Assembly: GCA_025403435.1 (NCBI GenBank)
Contig: CM046345.1
Span: 17,030,160-17,094,159, forward strand
Direction: 5' to 3'
Length of the DNA stretch: 64,000 nucleotides
Origin: Artocarpus heterophyllus
Lineage: Eukaryota > Streptophyta > Magnoliopsida > Rosales > Moraceae
Both the position numbers and the translations under genes were made by a program. Below the pieces are notes generated by a model. That model saw only the letters and a list, made by a program, of their open reading frames with translations. It had not been told where the DNA came from and did no database searches. This document shows positions 1 to 13,427 of the stretch, piece by piece (the stretch's first letter is position 1; each line of letters begins with the position of its first letter).

Positions 1-141
1 TTGGCCTATATATATGGTCTTTTAGAGGTTGTGTTTGTACACAACATAAGAAGATAAATAATTAGATTGTTTCCCTCTGTTTCCTTTGTGTCTCTCAATT
101 TTATGTTTTACAATTTAATTATTTGCATTTGTTTTATAAAA
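1..141 (+). repeat. Partial copia LTR in tandem copy 1
   Basis: This is the right part of an LTR whose full form is seen at 4693-5019 and 11876-12204, including the TATA-like ctatatatatgg and the ending tttgttttataaa. The left part lies outside the window. No primer-binding site follows, so this is a 3' LTR. Confidence 0.7.
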
Positions 142-2599
142 AGGAGAAGTTTTTTTAATTATCTTATCTCAGTAAAATTAGTCTATGTAGTCATTTATAT
201 CTAATTATGAATAGCCCTTAAACTGAAAAAATGTCTCATATGAAAGGCCTCCCTATTAAATTTTGAACTAAAAATATTAAATTAGATTAATGAAAGGTCC
301 TAAAAATTTTTTCTCTTTCAAAAAAGGTCCTTGAGTTAAAAGCTGAACCATATTTAGTCTCAGATTTCTAAAAAGTGCAAAAGTTAGAGCCTAAAATTTT
401 TATATAAAACGTCTAAAAGTAAGCCTTTCTATTAAATAAATTGATGAAAACTGAAGAATATCGATAATGTAGGACCATTCTAACCCTTTTTTAGAACATT
501 TTTTGTTTTTTTAAATAAAAAAGTGATTTTTTTTAATTAAGTTGGATAGAATTTTTTTTTTTTTTTTGTTCTCTTTCTTTTAAATGTTCTTTTTAAGGCA
601 AATTCTTCGTTTTGTCAACATCGGTTTTATACAAAACTTTTCTCAACTATATTTTTTCTTTTAAAATTGGGACAAAGTTTGAGATGGGGTTTAGATTGAA
701 CTTCGAATCGAGGCCATAATCCTGGCGGTAGACAAGGTGGGGAACGAAGCCCTTAGTTAAACATATTTTTTGGTACCACTGCACAAGGCCTAAGTGACCA
801 TTCATAAAACCATATTTTCAGTTTAAGGACTGTTTGATGATTTGCTAATGCACCCTCTTTTTCAGATTTAAAAAAAAAAAAAAAAAAAAAAAAGACTGTT
901 CATGGGACAGTAAAGACATAATTGACCATTCACCAAAAATGACCGATACTTTATATCGTTTGTACAAAGGTAGAGCCCATTGTTTTCGACCAAAAAAAAA
1001 AAAAAAAACTTGCTAACATTTTTGGTGAAAAACTTCCTGTTTTGAAATTATTAGATCTTGTCAAAATTATTATTTTTTTTTTTGTAAATTTATAACTGTT
1101 GGAAGACAGATATCTACTGGCAGATATCTTTTTCAAATCCCATAAGAAAAATTACCCCAAAAATTAAGATTCCCTGCAGTTTACAGATGACTCATAAATT
1201 ATTTATAGTTTGCTTTAACAAGTTTTTAAGGTTTGTTTTAAATCATTGAGGCTAACCAAAATTTGTTTTAGTTAGTTGAACAATTAAAAAAATAGTACAA
1301 ATGTTACTAGTACATGATGTCATTTTAAACTTTAACTGCAGGATGGGTCATATATAAAATGCAACGAGATTAGGACTCACAGGTAAGGTAACAATTAGTT
1401 GTACAACTCAACGCCAGTCACTAGTGTCTCAAACATTTTTTTTTCTCACTTAAATTCTTGTCCTCCCTGTTACAATATTGTAAATAATGCTATAAAATTT
1501 CGGTGGTGCACTAATGCTAATAAAAATCACGTCTTTAACTCATAAACGAGACTCATTTTCATTCGGTTTTTGTGTTTAGCACGTCGTGCCCTTCAATTTC
1601 CAAGCATTTTTTGTATTTTTTACTTCCAATCATGTTTTGCAGGCTTCCAATGTGAGCTTTGATAAGACGAAAGAGACAACTTATCCGAGCAAAATAATAA
1701 AAAAAAAGGAAACAAACAAAATGATTACATCAAATGTTATCCTCTAACATAATGCCTTATCGAAGAGAACTTGAGAAATATCACCACCAAAAACTCGTTA
1801 ATAAGCGATTTTCCGAAATTAAAATACTACATATTATATGCGAAATGATTATGATCGTTTAAAAGAAAATGAACAGAAATATATTCACTTGTCAGATAAT
1901 AACGCATCATCATCAGCTGTTGGAAAAGAACTTTAAGCATTAAATTTTGCCAAGCTATAAAATAGCACTAAAAAAACAAAAGACACTTCAATTCTATAAG
2001 TTGGAAGTTGCTATGGAACATGACATCTTGTAATTAAGAAACGTAACATAAAAATATAATAAAATGTAGTAGGTTCAAAAAATAAAATTTAGAAAAGATC
2101 AAACTTCTTGAAGTCATTGAGCTCCTTAAGTAGTTCAAAGGGTAAAATTGAAATTTAGAAATACTAAAGAAAAGAAGGAGATCTCGAAAAGTCATGTCAA
2201 TGTAAAAATAATGTTAAATTACAATAAAAGTCATTGTCGACAATTACAAAATGCTTGAATTATTGGTATATTGAAAACAAAGGGAAATCTTCAAAAATAT
2301 TTGAAACCCATTGAAAGTGATTGACGTAAAAAAATGACCTATAGGTAAAAAACGCAAAGAACTGGCAGGTATATATGCTAGTGCAAAGTATGGTAGACCA
2401 ATAGCTCAAAATATTTTAAATATTAGTGCCAGTAGGGTGGAAATGAATATTCGTATCAAATATGCTATGAAAATGTACGATTTTATGAAAAAAAAAAATT
2501 ATGAGTTGCAACAATAAGTTTTTGTTGAAAAGTTGCAAAAAGCATGAGTAACTGTACTCATATATGATGGATAAACAATTATATTTTAATAGCCTATGA

Positions 2600-2626
2600 A
2601 AATATATATATATATATATATATATT
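2600..2626. repeat. (AT)n microsatellite
   Basis: Uninterrupted AT dinucleotide run; counterpart of the run at 7494-7513 in tandem copy 2. Confidence 0.9.
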
Positions 2627-4069
2627 TATATGTAATAAGTTCATGTACGTCTAAAAACATGTTACAACAATCTATTGATATTTATAAAGAGTCCCAAAGG
2701 GGCTTCAAAGGTCTAAAAGATATAAGTTGAAATTGTACGTTTAATTATTAAGGTCACAAATATCTTTGTGTAAATGAATGCAATCCAGATATAAATGATA
2801 CTACTATGTTTTTATGATATAAAAAATAAAAGTGCTAGCAAATTAATATCGCCATTGTTTTGTAATGAGCTCAAAGATACTGGATCTAATATTTTTTTGT
2901 AAAAACTCTTGAAGATGTCATAAGAGAAAATTGAGATTGAGATTTACACGTGAAAATTGAGATTTCCTTAAAAGAATGCTTATCCATAATTTTTCTTAAA
3001 AGAACTTTTAGGGATATTGTGTATTTTTATCATTTATTCAATGATTAAATATTTTGAGGATATACTAAAACAATTCTAAGTCTTGAATTTTTATATAATA
3101 TTTTGTATAGCATCTCAGTATTTAATTTACTATATTATAGTATGAAATATTATCTGATAATTAAGTAGAATGATAAATATTTGGCTATAAGTGTAGAATA
3201 TTTTATACTCACTTTGGAGATGAGTTTATTTGCAAATAATAGTTGCACCATTGTTCTAGCAATTAAAAAATAAATATGGGTAAAGATTCGATCATGTATA
3301 CCCATAAAAACAACCAATGGTTTTCTGAAATTCTTTATGATAAATGAGTTCTTAAAGAGCGATGGCAGAAATATTAGCAAAAGTGTTAAGGGTAATAAGT
3401 TCAAATAGTTGATTACAAATATCTTGAATTTGTTTACAATAGTATGCATAGAATCAATCATTTTCTATCAAATCAGTTGTTATTAATAGAACTATGATAA
3501 CGGTACAAGGGAGACACAAGTATGCACTGTACTTTTTTTTCCATGGTCAAGGTTTTTTCCCACCAGGTTTTCCTAACGAGGTTTTTAATGAGGCAGTTTA
3601 CATCATATAATAAGAATGATGTAATCTTTTTCCTTCACTAGAATTTTTGTCCCCTGGTATTTTATCTAGCAAGGCTTTAATGAGGCACATTTTAAAGTGT
3701 TGAGCATCCAACAAATTACGTTCACCTTCTAATACTAGAAATGTGTTCTCCAATGGTTGTTTGATCCCTTGAATAAGGTTGTTCTTGATCTCTAGAATAG
3801 CAAAAATATCATCAGGTGATATTTGAAGAAATTATTGGTCCAAATAATATTATTAGTACGGTAATATATTTGCGAATAGCACAAGACCTCACACGATAGT
3901 CTTTGCTATTGTACTAGCAATATATAGTAATGAATGACATTGAAAAGATATAAAACACGTATTTTGTTTTTATTGTGAAACATTTAATATGGACACTAAA
4001 ATTGATTAGATGAATATTTTTCAATCCATATAATAGCATGATTACACACGTGCTACTTGTTTACATATG

Positions 4070-4692
4070 ATGGTACTATTATATCTTGGCAATTTATAAG
4101 GCAAACTATTGTCTTTGCACCTTTAAATCTTGTTGAAATATTGGCAATTTATGAGATAGCCATCTTATGTACATTATATTGATAAGATTTATGCTCCAAT
4201 ATATCCAAACAACAAATGACCATTACTTTAGCGAAGGAAGTCCGATGACTTTTGATGGGGAGAATGTAACGTTTATCACCTAAGTTAAGGAGACATAATA
4301 AAACATGTTTTCTTTCACGCATGAGCTTTTAAAGGATGGCATTCATCGAATTTTTTCAAGTGACAACTTGGAAAATTTATATAGAGATACTTCGTACAAC
4401 TACATTTGAGATATTACAACGCAAGATTAATATGTGTCTACTCAAAGATCTTTGCATATGATTTTGTTAAAGAAGACATGTTGGCATAAGGTGAGGCTAT
4501 TGGCTATTGTATTCTTTTTTCCTTTTTAAAAGTTTTGTCCTATCGGGTTTTCCAAGTAAGATTTTTAACGAGGTAGTTCTAAGCCAAATCTTCAGTGAAA
4601 AATGTACTCTTTTTTCCTTCGCTAGGATTTTTTTTCCTGATAAGGTTTTTAACGAAGCATATATTCTTAATTGGTGAACATCCAAAGGGGAG
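4070..4692 (+). pseudogene. Copia RNase H 3' remnant, tandem copy 1
   Basis: Reading frames around 4315-4450 resemble the C-terminus of copia RNase H: HELLKDGIHRIFSSDNLENL followed by a phase-broken tail, against the family pattern of SSDNLADLFTK. A polypurine stretch, aaaggggag at 4684-4692, directly precedes the LTR at 4693. The rest of the polyprotein is absent. It is part of the duplicated unit; the equivalent in copy 2 lies at about 11390-11875. Confidence 0.55.
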
Positions 4693-5019
4693 TATTATGA
4701 ATAAATTAGTTTAATAGTGTGGATGTTCGTATTCCTAACACCCTCATGAATTGCATTATTACCACCTTAATGACCATTAGAGTTGGCATTTTATGACCTT
4801 CATGACCTCCCAATTACCACTATATTAGTATTATTTTGTTGTAATTTTTGACTTTTGGGTTCTCCTATTTTATGATCATTGGCCTATATATATGGCCTTT
4901 TGGAGCTTGTATTTGTACATAATATAAGAAGATGAATAATTAGATTGTTTCTCTCTATTTCTTTTGTATCTCTCGATTTTATGCTTTGCAATTTAATTCT
5001 TCGCATTTGTTTTATAAAA
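4693..5019 (+). repeat. Copia 3' LTR, tandem copy 1/2 junction
   Basis: About 327 bases, starting tattatgaataaattag (TGTTATAAATAAATTAG in the better copy) after a polypurine tract. It contains a TATA-like ctatatatatgg and ends ttgttttataaa. No primer-binding site follows, which marks it as a 3' LTR rather than a 5' LTR. Confidence 0.65.
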
Positions 5020-7493
5020 GTGAGTAGTTTTTTAATTATTTTATCTTCTGTAAAATTAGTCTATATAGTCATTTATATCTAATTATGAATAGCCCTTAAA
5101 TTGAAAAAATGTCTCATATGAATAGCCTCCCTATTTAATTTTGAACTAAAAATATTAAATTAGATTAATGAAAGGTCCTTAAATTTTTTTCTCTTTCAAA
5201 AAAGGATCCTTGAGTTAAAAGCTGAACCATTTTTAGTCTCAAAACTTTAAAAAGTGTAAAAGTTATAGCCTAAAATTTTTATAAAAAATGTCTAAAAGTA
5301 AGTGGTCTATTAAATAAATTGATGAAAACTGAAGAATATCTATAACGTAGGACCATTCTAAACCTTTTTTAGAACATTTTTTTCAAATAAAAAGGTGATT
5401 TTTAAATTAAGTTGGATAGTATTTTTTTTTTTTGTTCTCTTTCTTTTTAATGTTCTTTTAAAGGTAAATTCTTTATTTTGCCGACATCTGTTTTATACAA
5501 AACTTTTCTCAACTAAATTTTTGTTTATAAAATTGGGACAAAGTTTGAGATGTGGTTAGGATTAAACTTCGAATGGAGGTCAAAATCGTGGCCGTAGACA
5601 AGGCTGGGAATGAAGCCTTTAGTTAAACATATGTTTTGGTACAACTGCACAAGGCCTAATTGACCATTCATGAAACCAAATTTTCAGTTTAAGGACTGTT
5701 TGATGATTTGCAAATGCACCCTCTTTTTCAGATTCTTTAAAAAAAAAGACTGTTTATGAGACGATAAAGACATAATTGACCACTCATCCAATCTTTAATA
5801 TTTGAATATCTATGGTCACTTACGAGTTATGACCGATACTTTATGTCATTTGTACAAAGGTATAGCCCATTGTTTTCGACAAAAAAACACTTGCTGGCAT
5901 TTTTGGTGGAAAACTCCTTAGATGGCATATGTTCTAAAATTATTAGATCTTGTCAAAATTACTTGTTCTATAAATTTAGAACTATTGGAAGACAGATATC
6001 TACTAGTGGACATCTTTTTCAAATCCCACCAGAAAAATTTCCAAAAAAATTAAGATTCTCTGTTGTTTAGAGATGACTCATAAATTATTTATAGTTTGCT
6101 TTAACAAGTTTTTAAGGGTTTGTTTTAAATCATTTAGGCTAACCAAAATTAGTTTTAGTTAGTTGAACAATTAACAAAATAGTACAAATGTTACCAGTAC
6201 ATGATGTCATTGTAAACTTTAACTGCAGGATGGGTCATATATAAAATGCACGAGGTTTAGGACTTACAGGTAAGGTAACACTTTTTATTAATTGTGCGAC
6301 TCAACGTCAGTCAGTAGTGTCTCAAGCATTTTTTCTTTTTTATCACGTAAATTCATGTCCTCACTGTTACAATATTGCAAATAATGCTATAAAATATCGG
6401 TGGTGCACTGATGCTAATAAAAATCACGTCTTAAACTCATAAATGGTACTCATTTTCATTCAGTTGTTGTGTTTAGCACGTCGTGTCCTTCAATTTTCAA
6501 GCATTATTGTATTTTTTATTTCCAATCATGGTTTGCAGGCTTCCAATGTGAGCTTTGATAAGAAGAAAGAGACAAATTATCTGAGCAAAATAAAACAAAA
6601 AAAAAGGAAACAAACAAAATGATTACATCAAATGTTATCCTCTAACATAATGCCTTATCGAAGAGAACTTGATAAATATCACCACCAAAAACTCGTTAAT
6701 AAGCAATTTTCCGAAATTAAAATACTAAATATTATATGCGAAATGATTATGATCGTTTAAAAGAAAATGAACAGAAATATATTCCCTTTGTCAGATAATA
6801 ACGCATCATCATCAGCAGTTGGAAAAGAACTTTAAGCATTAAATTTTGCCAAGCTATAAAATAGCACTAAAAAAACAAAAGACACTTCAATTCTATAAGT
6901 TGGAAGTTGGTATGGAACATCACATCTTGTAATTAAGAAAAGTAACATAAAAATATAATAAAATGTAGTGGGTTGAAAAAATAATATTTAAAAAAAGATC
7001 AAAGTTCTTGAAGTCATTAAGCTTCTTAAGTAGTTCAAAGGGTATACCTACAATTTAGAAATTGGAAAGGAAAAAGGGAGATCTTGACAAGTCATGTCAA
7101 TGTAAAAATAATGTTAATTTGCAATAAAAGTTGTTGTCGACAATTACAAAAAGCATGAATTATGAGTATATTGAAAAGAAATGGAGGATCTTCAAAAATA
7201 TTTGAAATCCATCGAAAGTGATTGACATAAAAAAATGCCGTATAAGTAAAAAACACAAAGAATTGGCACGTATATAAGCTAGTGCAAAGTATGGTGGACC
7301 AATAGCTCAATATACATTAAATATTAAAGTCAGTAGGGTGGAAATGAATTTTCGTATGAAATAAAACATATGAAAATATGAGTTTAAAAAAAAATTATGA
7401 GTTGTAACAACAAGTTTTTGTAGAAAAGTTATAAAAATGAGTAACGGTACTCATATATGATGGATAAGCAATTATATTTTAATAGGCTGGCAA

Positions 7494-7513
7494 TATATAT
7501 ATATATATATATA
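7494..7513. repeat. (TA)n microsatellite
   Basis: Simple TA dinucleotide run. The matching place in copy 1 (2600-2626) also carries an AT run of different length, as expected of a microsatellite duplicated with the unit. Confidence 0.9.
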
Positions 7514-8806
7514 ACAAGTTCATATGTGTCTAAAAAACATGACGCAATAATCTATTGATATTTATAAATTGTTCTAAAGTGGCTTTAAAGCTCTGAAAGA
7601 TATAAGTTAAAATTGCATGCTTAATTATTAAGGTCACAAATATCTCTGTGCAAATGAATGCAACCTAGATACAAATGGTACCGCTATGTTTTTATGATAT
7701 AAAGAATGGAAGTGCTAGCAAATTAATATCACCATTGCTATATACTGAGTTCAAACATACTGAATTTATTGTTATTTGTTAAAACTCTTGAAGAGGTCAT
7801 ATGACAAATTTAAGAAGATAAATCTCATAGAAGAAAGTTTATTCACACCTGAAAATTGATATTTGCTTCAAAGAATTCTTATCCATAATTTCTCTTACAT
7901 ATAAGAAAATTGTCCTAAAAAAACTTTCTAGGATATTGTGTATTTTTATCATTTATTTGATGATTATATATTTTGAGAATATACTGAAACAATTCTAGGT
8001 CTTGAATTTTTATATAGTGTTTTGTGTAGCATCTTAGTATTTAATTCAGTATATTATAGTATGAAATATTATTTGAATAATTAAGTAGAATGACAAGTAT
8101 CTGGCTATAAGATGCAAAATATTTTATACTCACATGGAGATGAATTTATGGGCAAATAATTGTTGCACCATTTTTCTACCAATTAGAAAATAAATATGGT
8201 TAACGTTTGATTCATGTATGCCCATAAAATAGCCAATACTTCTATGAACTTATTAATGACAAATGAGCTCCAAAAGAACAATTGTTGAAATATTAGAAAA
8301 AGTACCAAGGGTAACAAGTTCAGATAGTTGATCACAAATATCTTAAATTTGTTTATAATAGTATGCATCGACTTAATTATTTTCTATCAAATCAATTGTT
8401 ATCAATAGAACCATAATAACGGTACGAGGGAGACACAAATAGACAACGTACTCTTTTTCTGTTGCTCAAGGTTTTTTCCCACTAAGCTTTCCTGACGAGG
8501 TTTTTAATGAAGCAGTTTACATCGTATAATAAGAATGATGTACTCTTTTTCCTTCGCTAGAATTTTTGTCCCTTGTGGTTTTTTCTAATTCTAGTTAGGT
8601 TTTAATGAGGCACATTCTAAAATGTTGAACATCTAACAAAGAGTCTTATAAATTAAATTGACTTGTTATTATTATTGATGTTCACCTGCTAATACCAACA
8701 ATGTGTTCTCCAATGGTTTTTTGATCCCTTGAATAAGGATGTTTTTGATCTCTTGAAGTGAAAAATTATCATCGGGTGATATTGAAGAAATTCTTGGTCC
8801 AAATAA

Positions 8807-11021
8807 TGTTAGAAAACGAGTACGCAGTGGAATTTTAAAAATTTTTAAATCAGAGTATTTTTTAAATACAAGTTTGACATGCTAAATATATAAATTAATA
8901 ATAGATCTTACTAACCTCTTTTGTATACCAAAGATGACTTAAATCTGTGTATAGAATAACTTTCCAGAAGAGCCTCAACCAACTAGTTGTCTTTGCTATT
9001 CTCTATCCACGATCAAAGTGTGTATGGGCGCACGTCATATAGTCCTTCCTCCAATGACTCTCCTTCCAACCACTAGAGAAAACCTTGAGCTAATATTTAA
9101 ACCTTGAGCTAATATTTCTAAACAATAACTCACAGGGAGTTTTAGAGTTTCTCCAATTCGAATACTTACTCTATATTTCTCAAGTGATTTGAGTAATCAA
9201 GAAAACTCTTCCCCTATTTATAGTGGTCTAGTTAGGGGTCAATCCCTATTAGATTAGGCCTCAAAATTCGAATTTGGATCAACTTTTGAGTGAAAATGCA
9301 TGATAACATGTAATCTGATATTTCCTGCTGCGATTGACCACGATACAAAGGGGCGGTCGACCGCGCTGTCACTGATCCCGAGTTTGAAACATATTCAAAC
9401 TCTAAAGTTGATCTGATTGATTCAATCTCAATCAACTGGATAATTTCTATCTTATTTGACCTAGGTATCATTCATAGAGTCTCAATTTTAATTCAGCAAA
9501 AGCCACCCTATGCAGTCGTATAGATTGGTTGAAGGGTTTGAAAGAGAATGTTGTTCTAGGGGGGATGATACCCATCGGTACGGGATTCAAAGGATTAGTG
9601 CACCGTTCATATAATTCTTTTTCGTAAGTGAAAAGGACGAGTTTTTTTATATTTTTACAAATTACAAAGAGTATTTGATTGAAGAATTAAGTTATTACTT
9701 AACAAAGAAAAATTGAAATGATTATTGAAATTTTGAAATTAAAGGATAACCCAATAAAAAAGTTTTCTAATTAAAAAAGTCATATACAGATAAACCTATA
9801 CAAATAAAATATTATCCATAATAATTTAACATGTTTATCTTGAATTAATTCACAAAATTAATTTAACCGATAAACTGACATGAATTATTAAATCTAATTA
9901 ATTCAAATTTTAGCCAATCTAATAATATAACATAAGTCACCAATAATAGGAAAAACATGCCGTATTGTTACAAGATTATTATGAGCCAGCAAAGGGGACT
10001 TGATGGACCTATATAGTTCAAACTCTTAAAATTATAAAATACATTATCCGAGATACAATTTGACAATTATCAACTCCCATGCTACTCCACTAAAAGCTTA
10101 AAGCTGCACTCTCGAACTATATAAAATTACAAAGCTCCAATAAGCTAAGTGTCCATAACATATTACCATGTGCCACATCCCCGTAGGATATGCATAATTG
10201 GCTTAAGGATAAATTCTATTTTACCCTCTCGATTAATTTTATCTTACATTCCATTATCACACCATTAGAATATTTACCATCTGAAGATAGTATACCATTT
10301 AGTTACACCTATGTATCTAAATGGTTGAGCACTCTAGTCTTCCAATTATAGGATAAAGCATATAAGATGATATTATTAACTCCTAAAGAGGAGCTATGGA
10401 TTCTGTATCAATGAATAACAGGTCTACGCAATCAGGAGTCATGTCTCTAACGTACTAGTATGCATACTATTATTAAGTTAGGATGTCACCCTTTGGAATA
10501 TCAAAAGACATAAGTCAAGACAACGACCTATTAGTCATTTCAGGATTAAGATACAACACATGTGATTGTCAAAAGTGAATTGATTTGCACAAACTAAATT
10601 ATTAATCAATTCAAATCAATATTATGTCCCGATCCAACACATCATCACCTATAACAATGCGCCAATGTTTCTACTCGTGAAGTCCTACTACGATGACCAA
10701 GACAAGCTATCTCCCGTTAGGGATGTGGACAACATACCAATCTTAGAATGAATAAAGCGCCCAACTTTATTCCCTTGATTACGGACCTTATCATTTAGAC
10801 CATCACTTTTAAGATCATGTCTTTCGCATAATCTATCCATCATATCCACAATCTTAAAGGTTTAACTAACAGTATCGAATTTTTGTTTGCTTATCATTCA
10901 TTCAACAAAAATTAACATAAAGAGGAAAAAATTTGATATATGAATAAATAAACTCTTTATTGATAAAAATGTCTTCAAAAACATAATATATTTTTACTCC
11001 TTAGGGCACTTATGTCTAACA
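8807..11021 (-). mobile_element. Solo LTR of the large copia family, reversed
   Basis: The segment starts tgttagaaaacgagtacg and ends cttatgtctaaca. Its reverse complement matches the LTRs at 13428-15103 and 58770-60694, including the end segment with caaacttg and aatactctgattt, and a TATA box (reverse complement of ctatttatagtgg at 9217-9229). It interrupts tandem copy 2: copy 1 reads ggtccaaataat straight into the sequence that resumes here at about 11022. No internal domain remains, so it is a solo LTR of 2215 bases. A clean 5-base target duplication is not visible, so the flank has probably been altered. Confidence 0.8.
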
Positions 11022-11389
11022 AAGCGGTAATGTATTTGCTAAAGGCACAAGACCTGACACGACAATATTTACTATTGTACTAGCAAGACATAGTTCTCAA
11101 AGACATTGAAAAGATGTTAAACAAGTATTTCATTTTCACTGTGAAACATCTGATATGGATATTAAAGTTGATTAAATGTTGAATATTTTTCAATCCATAT
11201 AGAAGCATGATTACACACATGCTTCTTATTTACATACGATCGTACTACTAAATCTTAGCAATTTATAAGCAAACTATTTTCATTACATCTTTGTATCATG
11301 TTAAAATATTGGCAATTTATGAGATTGCCATCTTATGTGTATTATATTGATGGGATTTATACTCCAATATATCAAGAAACATCTTACCT

Positions 11390-11875
11390 TTTATTTAGCA
11401 AAGGAAGTTCAATAGCTTTATATGGGGAGAATGCAACGTTTATCATCCAAGTTAAGGAGACATAATAAAACATGTTTTCTTTCATACATGAACTCTTAAA
11501 GGATGGCATTTATTGAATTTGTTCAAGTAACAACTTGAGAAATTTATATAGGGATACTTCCTACCACTACATTAGAGAAATTACTAAGCAAGATTAGTAT
11601 GTGTCAACTCAAAGATCTTTGCATATGATCATTTTGTTGAAAAAAGCATGTTGACATGAGGGGGAGGCTTTTGGCCACTATACACTTTTTTCCTTTGCAT
11701 AGGTTTTGTCCCATCGGGTTTTCTTAGCAAGGTTTTTAACAAAGCAGTTCCAAGCTAAATCTTAAGAGAATAATGTACTCTTTTTTCCTTCACTAGGATT
11801 TTTTTGTACAAGGTTTTTCTTGGCAAGGTTTTTAATGAGGCATATATTCTTAAGTAGTGAACATCAAAGGGGAAG
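11390..11875 (+). pseudogene. Copia RNase H 3' remnant, tandem copy 2
   Basis: Counterpart of the remnant at 4070-4692, with the same degraded RNase H tail and polypurine tract (aaaggggaag) just before the LTR. No usable reading frame. Confidence 0.55.
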
Positions 11876-12204
11876 TGTTATAAATAAATTAGTTTAAAAG
11901 TATGGATGCTCATATTCCTAACACCCTCAAGAATTGCATTATTTCCATCTTAATGATCATTAGTGTTGGTTTTTATAACCTTCATAACCTACCAATTACC
12001 ACTGTACTAGTATTATTTGGTTGTTATAATTCTTGACTTTTGGCTTCTCCTATTTTAGGATCATTGGTCTATATATATGGTCTTTGAGAGTTTGTATTTA
12101 TACACAATATGAGATGATGAATAATCAGATTGTTTCTTTCTATTTCTCTTGTATCTCTCAATTTTATGCTTTGTAATTTAGTTTTTTGCATTTGTTTTAT
12201 AACA
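11876..12204 (+). repeat. Copia 3' LTR, tandem copy 2/3 junction
   Basis: The best preserved of the three related LTRs, 329 bases, beginning tgttataaataaattag and ending ttgttttataaca, with TATA-like ctatatatatgg near 12068. No primer-binding site downstream. Confidence 0.7.
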
Positions 12205-13422
12205 GTGAGTAGTTTTTTAATTATTTTATCTTTGTAAAATTAGTCTATGTAGTCATTTACATCTAATTATGAATAGCCCTTAAACTGAAAAAGTGTCTCA
12301 AATGAATGGTCTCCCTATAAAGTTTTGAATCAAAAGTATTAAATTAGATTAATAAAAGTCCTTAGAATCGTTTCTCTCTCAAAAAATGGTCCCTAAACTT
12401 TTTTTTTTAAAAATGTCTAAAAGTTAGTCATGCTATTAAATAAATTGATGGCAACTGAAGAATATCAATAGCATAGAACCATCCTAAATTTTTTAGAACA
12501 TGTTTTCTTTAAATAAAAAGATGATTTTTTAATTAAGTTGGATAGTATTTTTTTGTTCTTTTTCTGTTTACTGTTCTTTTTAACATAAATTCTTCATTTT
12601 GTCAACATTTGTTTTATACAAACTTTTCTTAACTAAATTTTTGTTTTTAAAATGGGGAGCCAATTGGGATGGGTTTTGGATTGAACTTCGAATCGAGGTC
12701 AAAATCGTGGCTGTAACCAAGGCCAGGTTTGAAGTCTTTAGTTAAACATATGTTTTAGTTCAACGACACAAGGCTTAACGTATTTGACCATTCATAAAAC
12801 CATATTTTCAATTTAAGGACTGTTTGATGATTTGCTAATGCACCCTCTTTTTCAGATTAAAAAAAAAAAAGGTTGTTCATGGACAATAAGGACATGATTG
12901 AACATTCATATAATCTTTAATATGATCGATACTTTATATCGTTTGTACAAAGGTAGAGCCCATTATTGTCAACAAAAAAAAAAGTTGCTAACTTTTTCGG
13001 TGGGAAACTCCTTAGAGGGTATATGTTTTGAAACTATTAAATCTAGTGAAAATGATTTTTTTCTACAAATTTACAACTATTGGAAGACAGATACCTATCG
13101 GCGGGTATCTTTTTCAATTTGTACTAGAAAAATTTTCCAACAAATTAAGATTCTCTGTTGTTTAAAATGACTTATAAATTGTTTATCATTTGCTTTAACA
13201 AGTTTATAAGGGTTTGTTTTAACAATTTTGATGTCATTTAGGCTCACCAAAATTAGTTTTAGTTAGTTGAATAATTAAAAAAAATTAGGACAAATGTTAC
13301 TAGTACATGATGTCATTTTAAACGTTAACTACAGGTGTTACTAGTACATGATGTCATTTTAAACTTTAACTGAAAGATGGGTCACATATAAAATGCACCG
13401 AGATTTAGGAGTTGCACATATG

Positions 13423-13427
13423 GTAAC
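13423..13427. repeat. Target site duplication GTAAC, left
   Basis: GTAAC immediately before the LTR start tgttagacat. The same five bases follow the 3' LTR at 33690-33694. Confidence 0.9.

Larger units (their letters stand above)
1..13427. repeat. Diverged tandem repeat, unit about 4.9 kb (copies 1, 2 and left part of 3)
   Basis: The same order of sequence recurs three times. The landmark ctatatatatgg lies near 5, 4885 and 12068. The landmark gcaggcttccaatgtga lies near 1640, 6536 and, beyond a large insertion, 33940. Copy 1 starts before the window. Copy 2 spans about 4880-12062, roughly 4.97 kb once a 2.2 kb solo LTR is subtracted. Copy 3 starts at 12062, is split by the copia element at 13428 and resumes at 33695. 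Copies differ by many substitutions and indels, so the duplication is old. I find no credible host protein in the units; the small ORFs are not conserved between copies. Each unit contains the 3' end of a degenerate copia element and about 4 kb of AT-rich DNA. Confidence 0.85.

Noticed and set aside
3150..3461. 103-codon ORF on the minus strand with hydrophobic segments
   Set aside because: The counterpart in tandem copy 2 (8183-8368) is broken differently, so the frame is not conserved; the hydrophobicity follows from AT-rich codons.
5843..6070. 75-codon ORF in tandem copy 2, with a similar frame at 12898-13170
   Set aside because: The corresponding sequence in copy 1 and the variation between copies do not preserve the frame, so it is unlikely to be coding.
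9340..9390. Possible extra GGCC-core motif cluster in the reversed solo LTR (gcggtcgaccgcgctg)
   Set aside because: It sits at the matching LTR place but the words are too degraded to count as copies.
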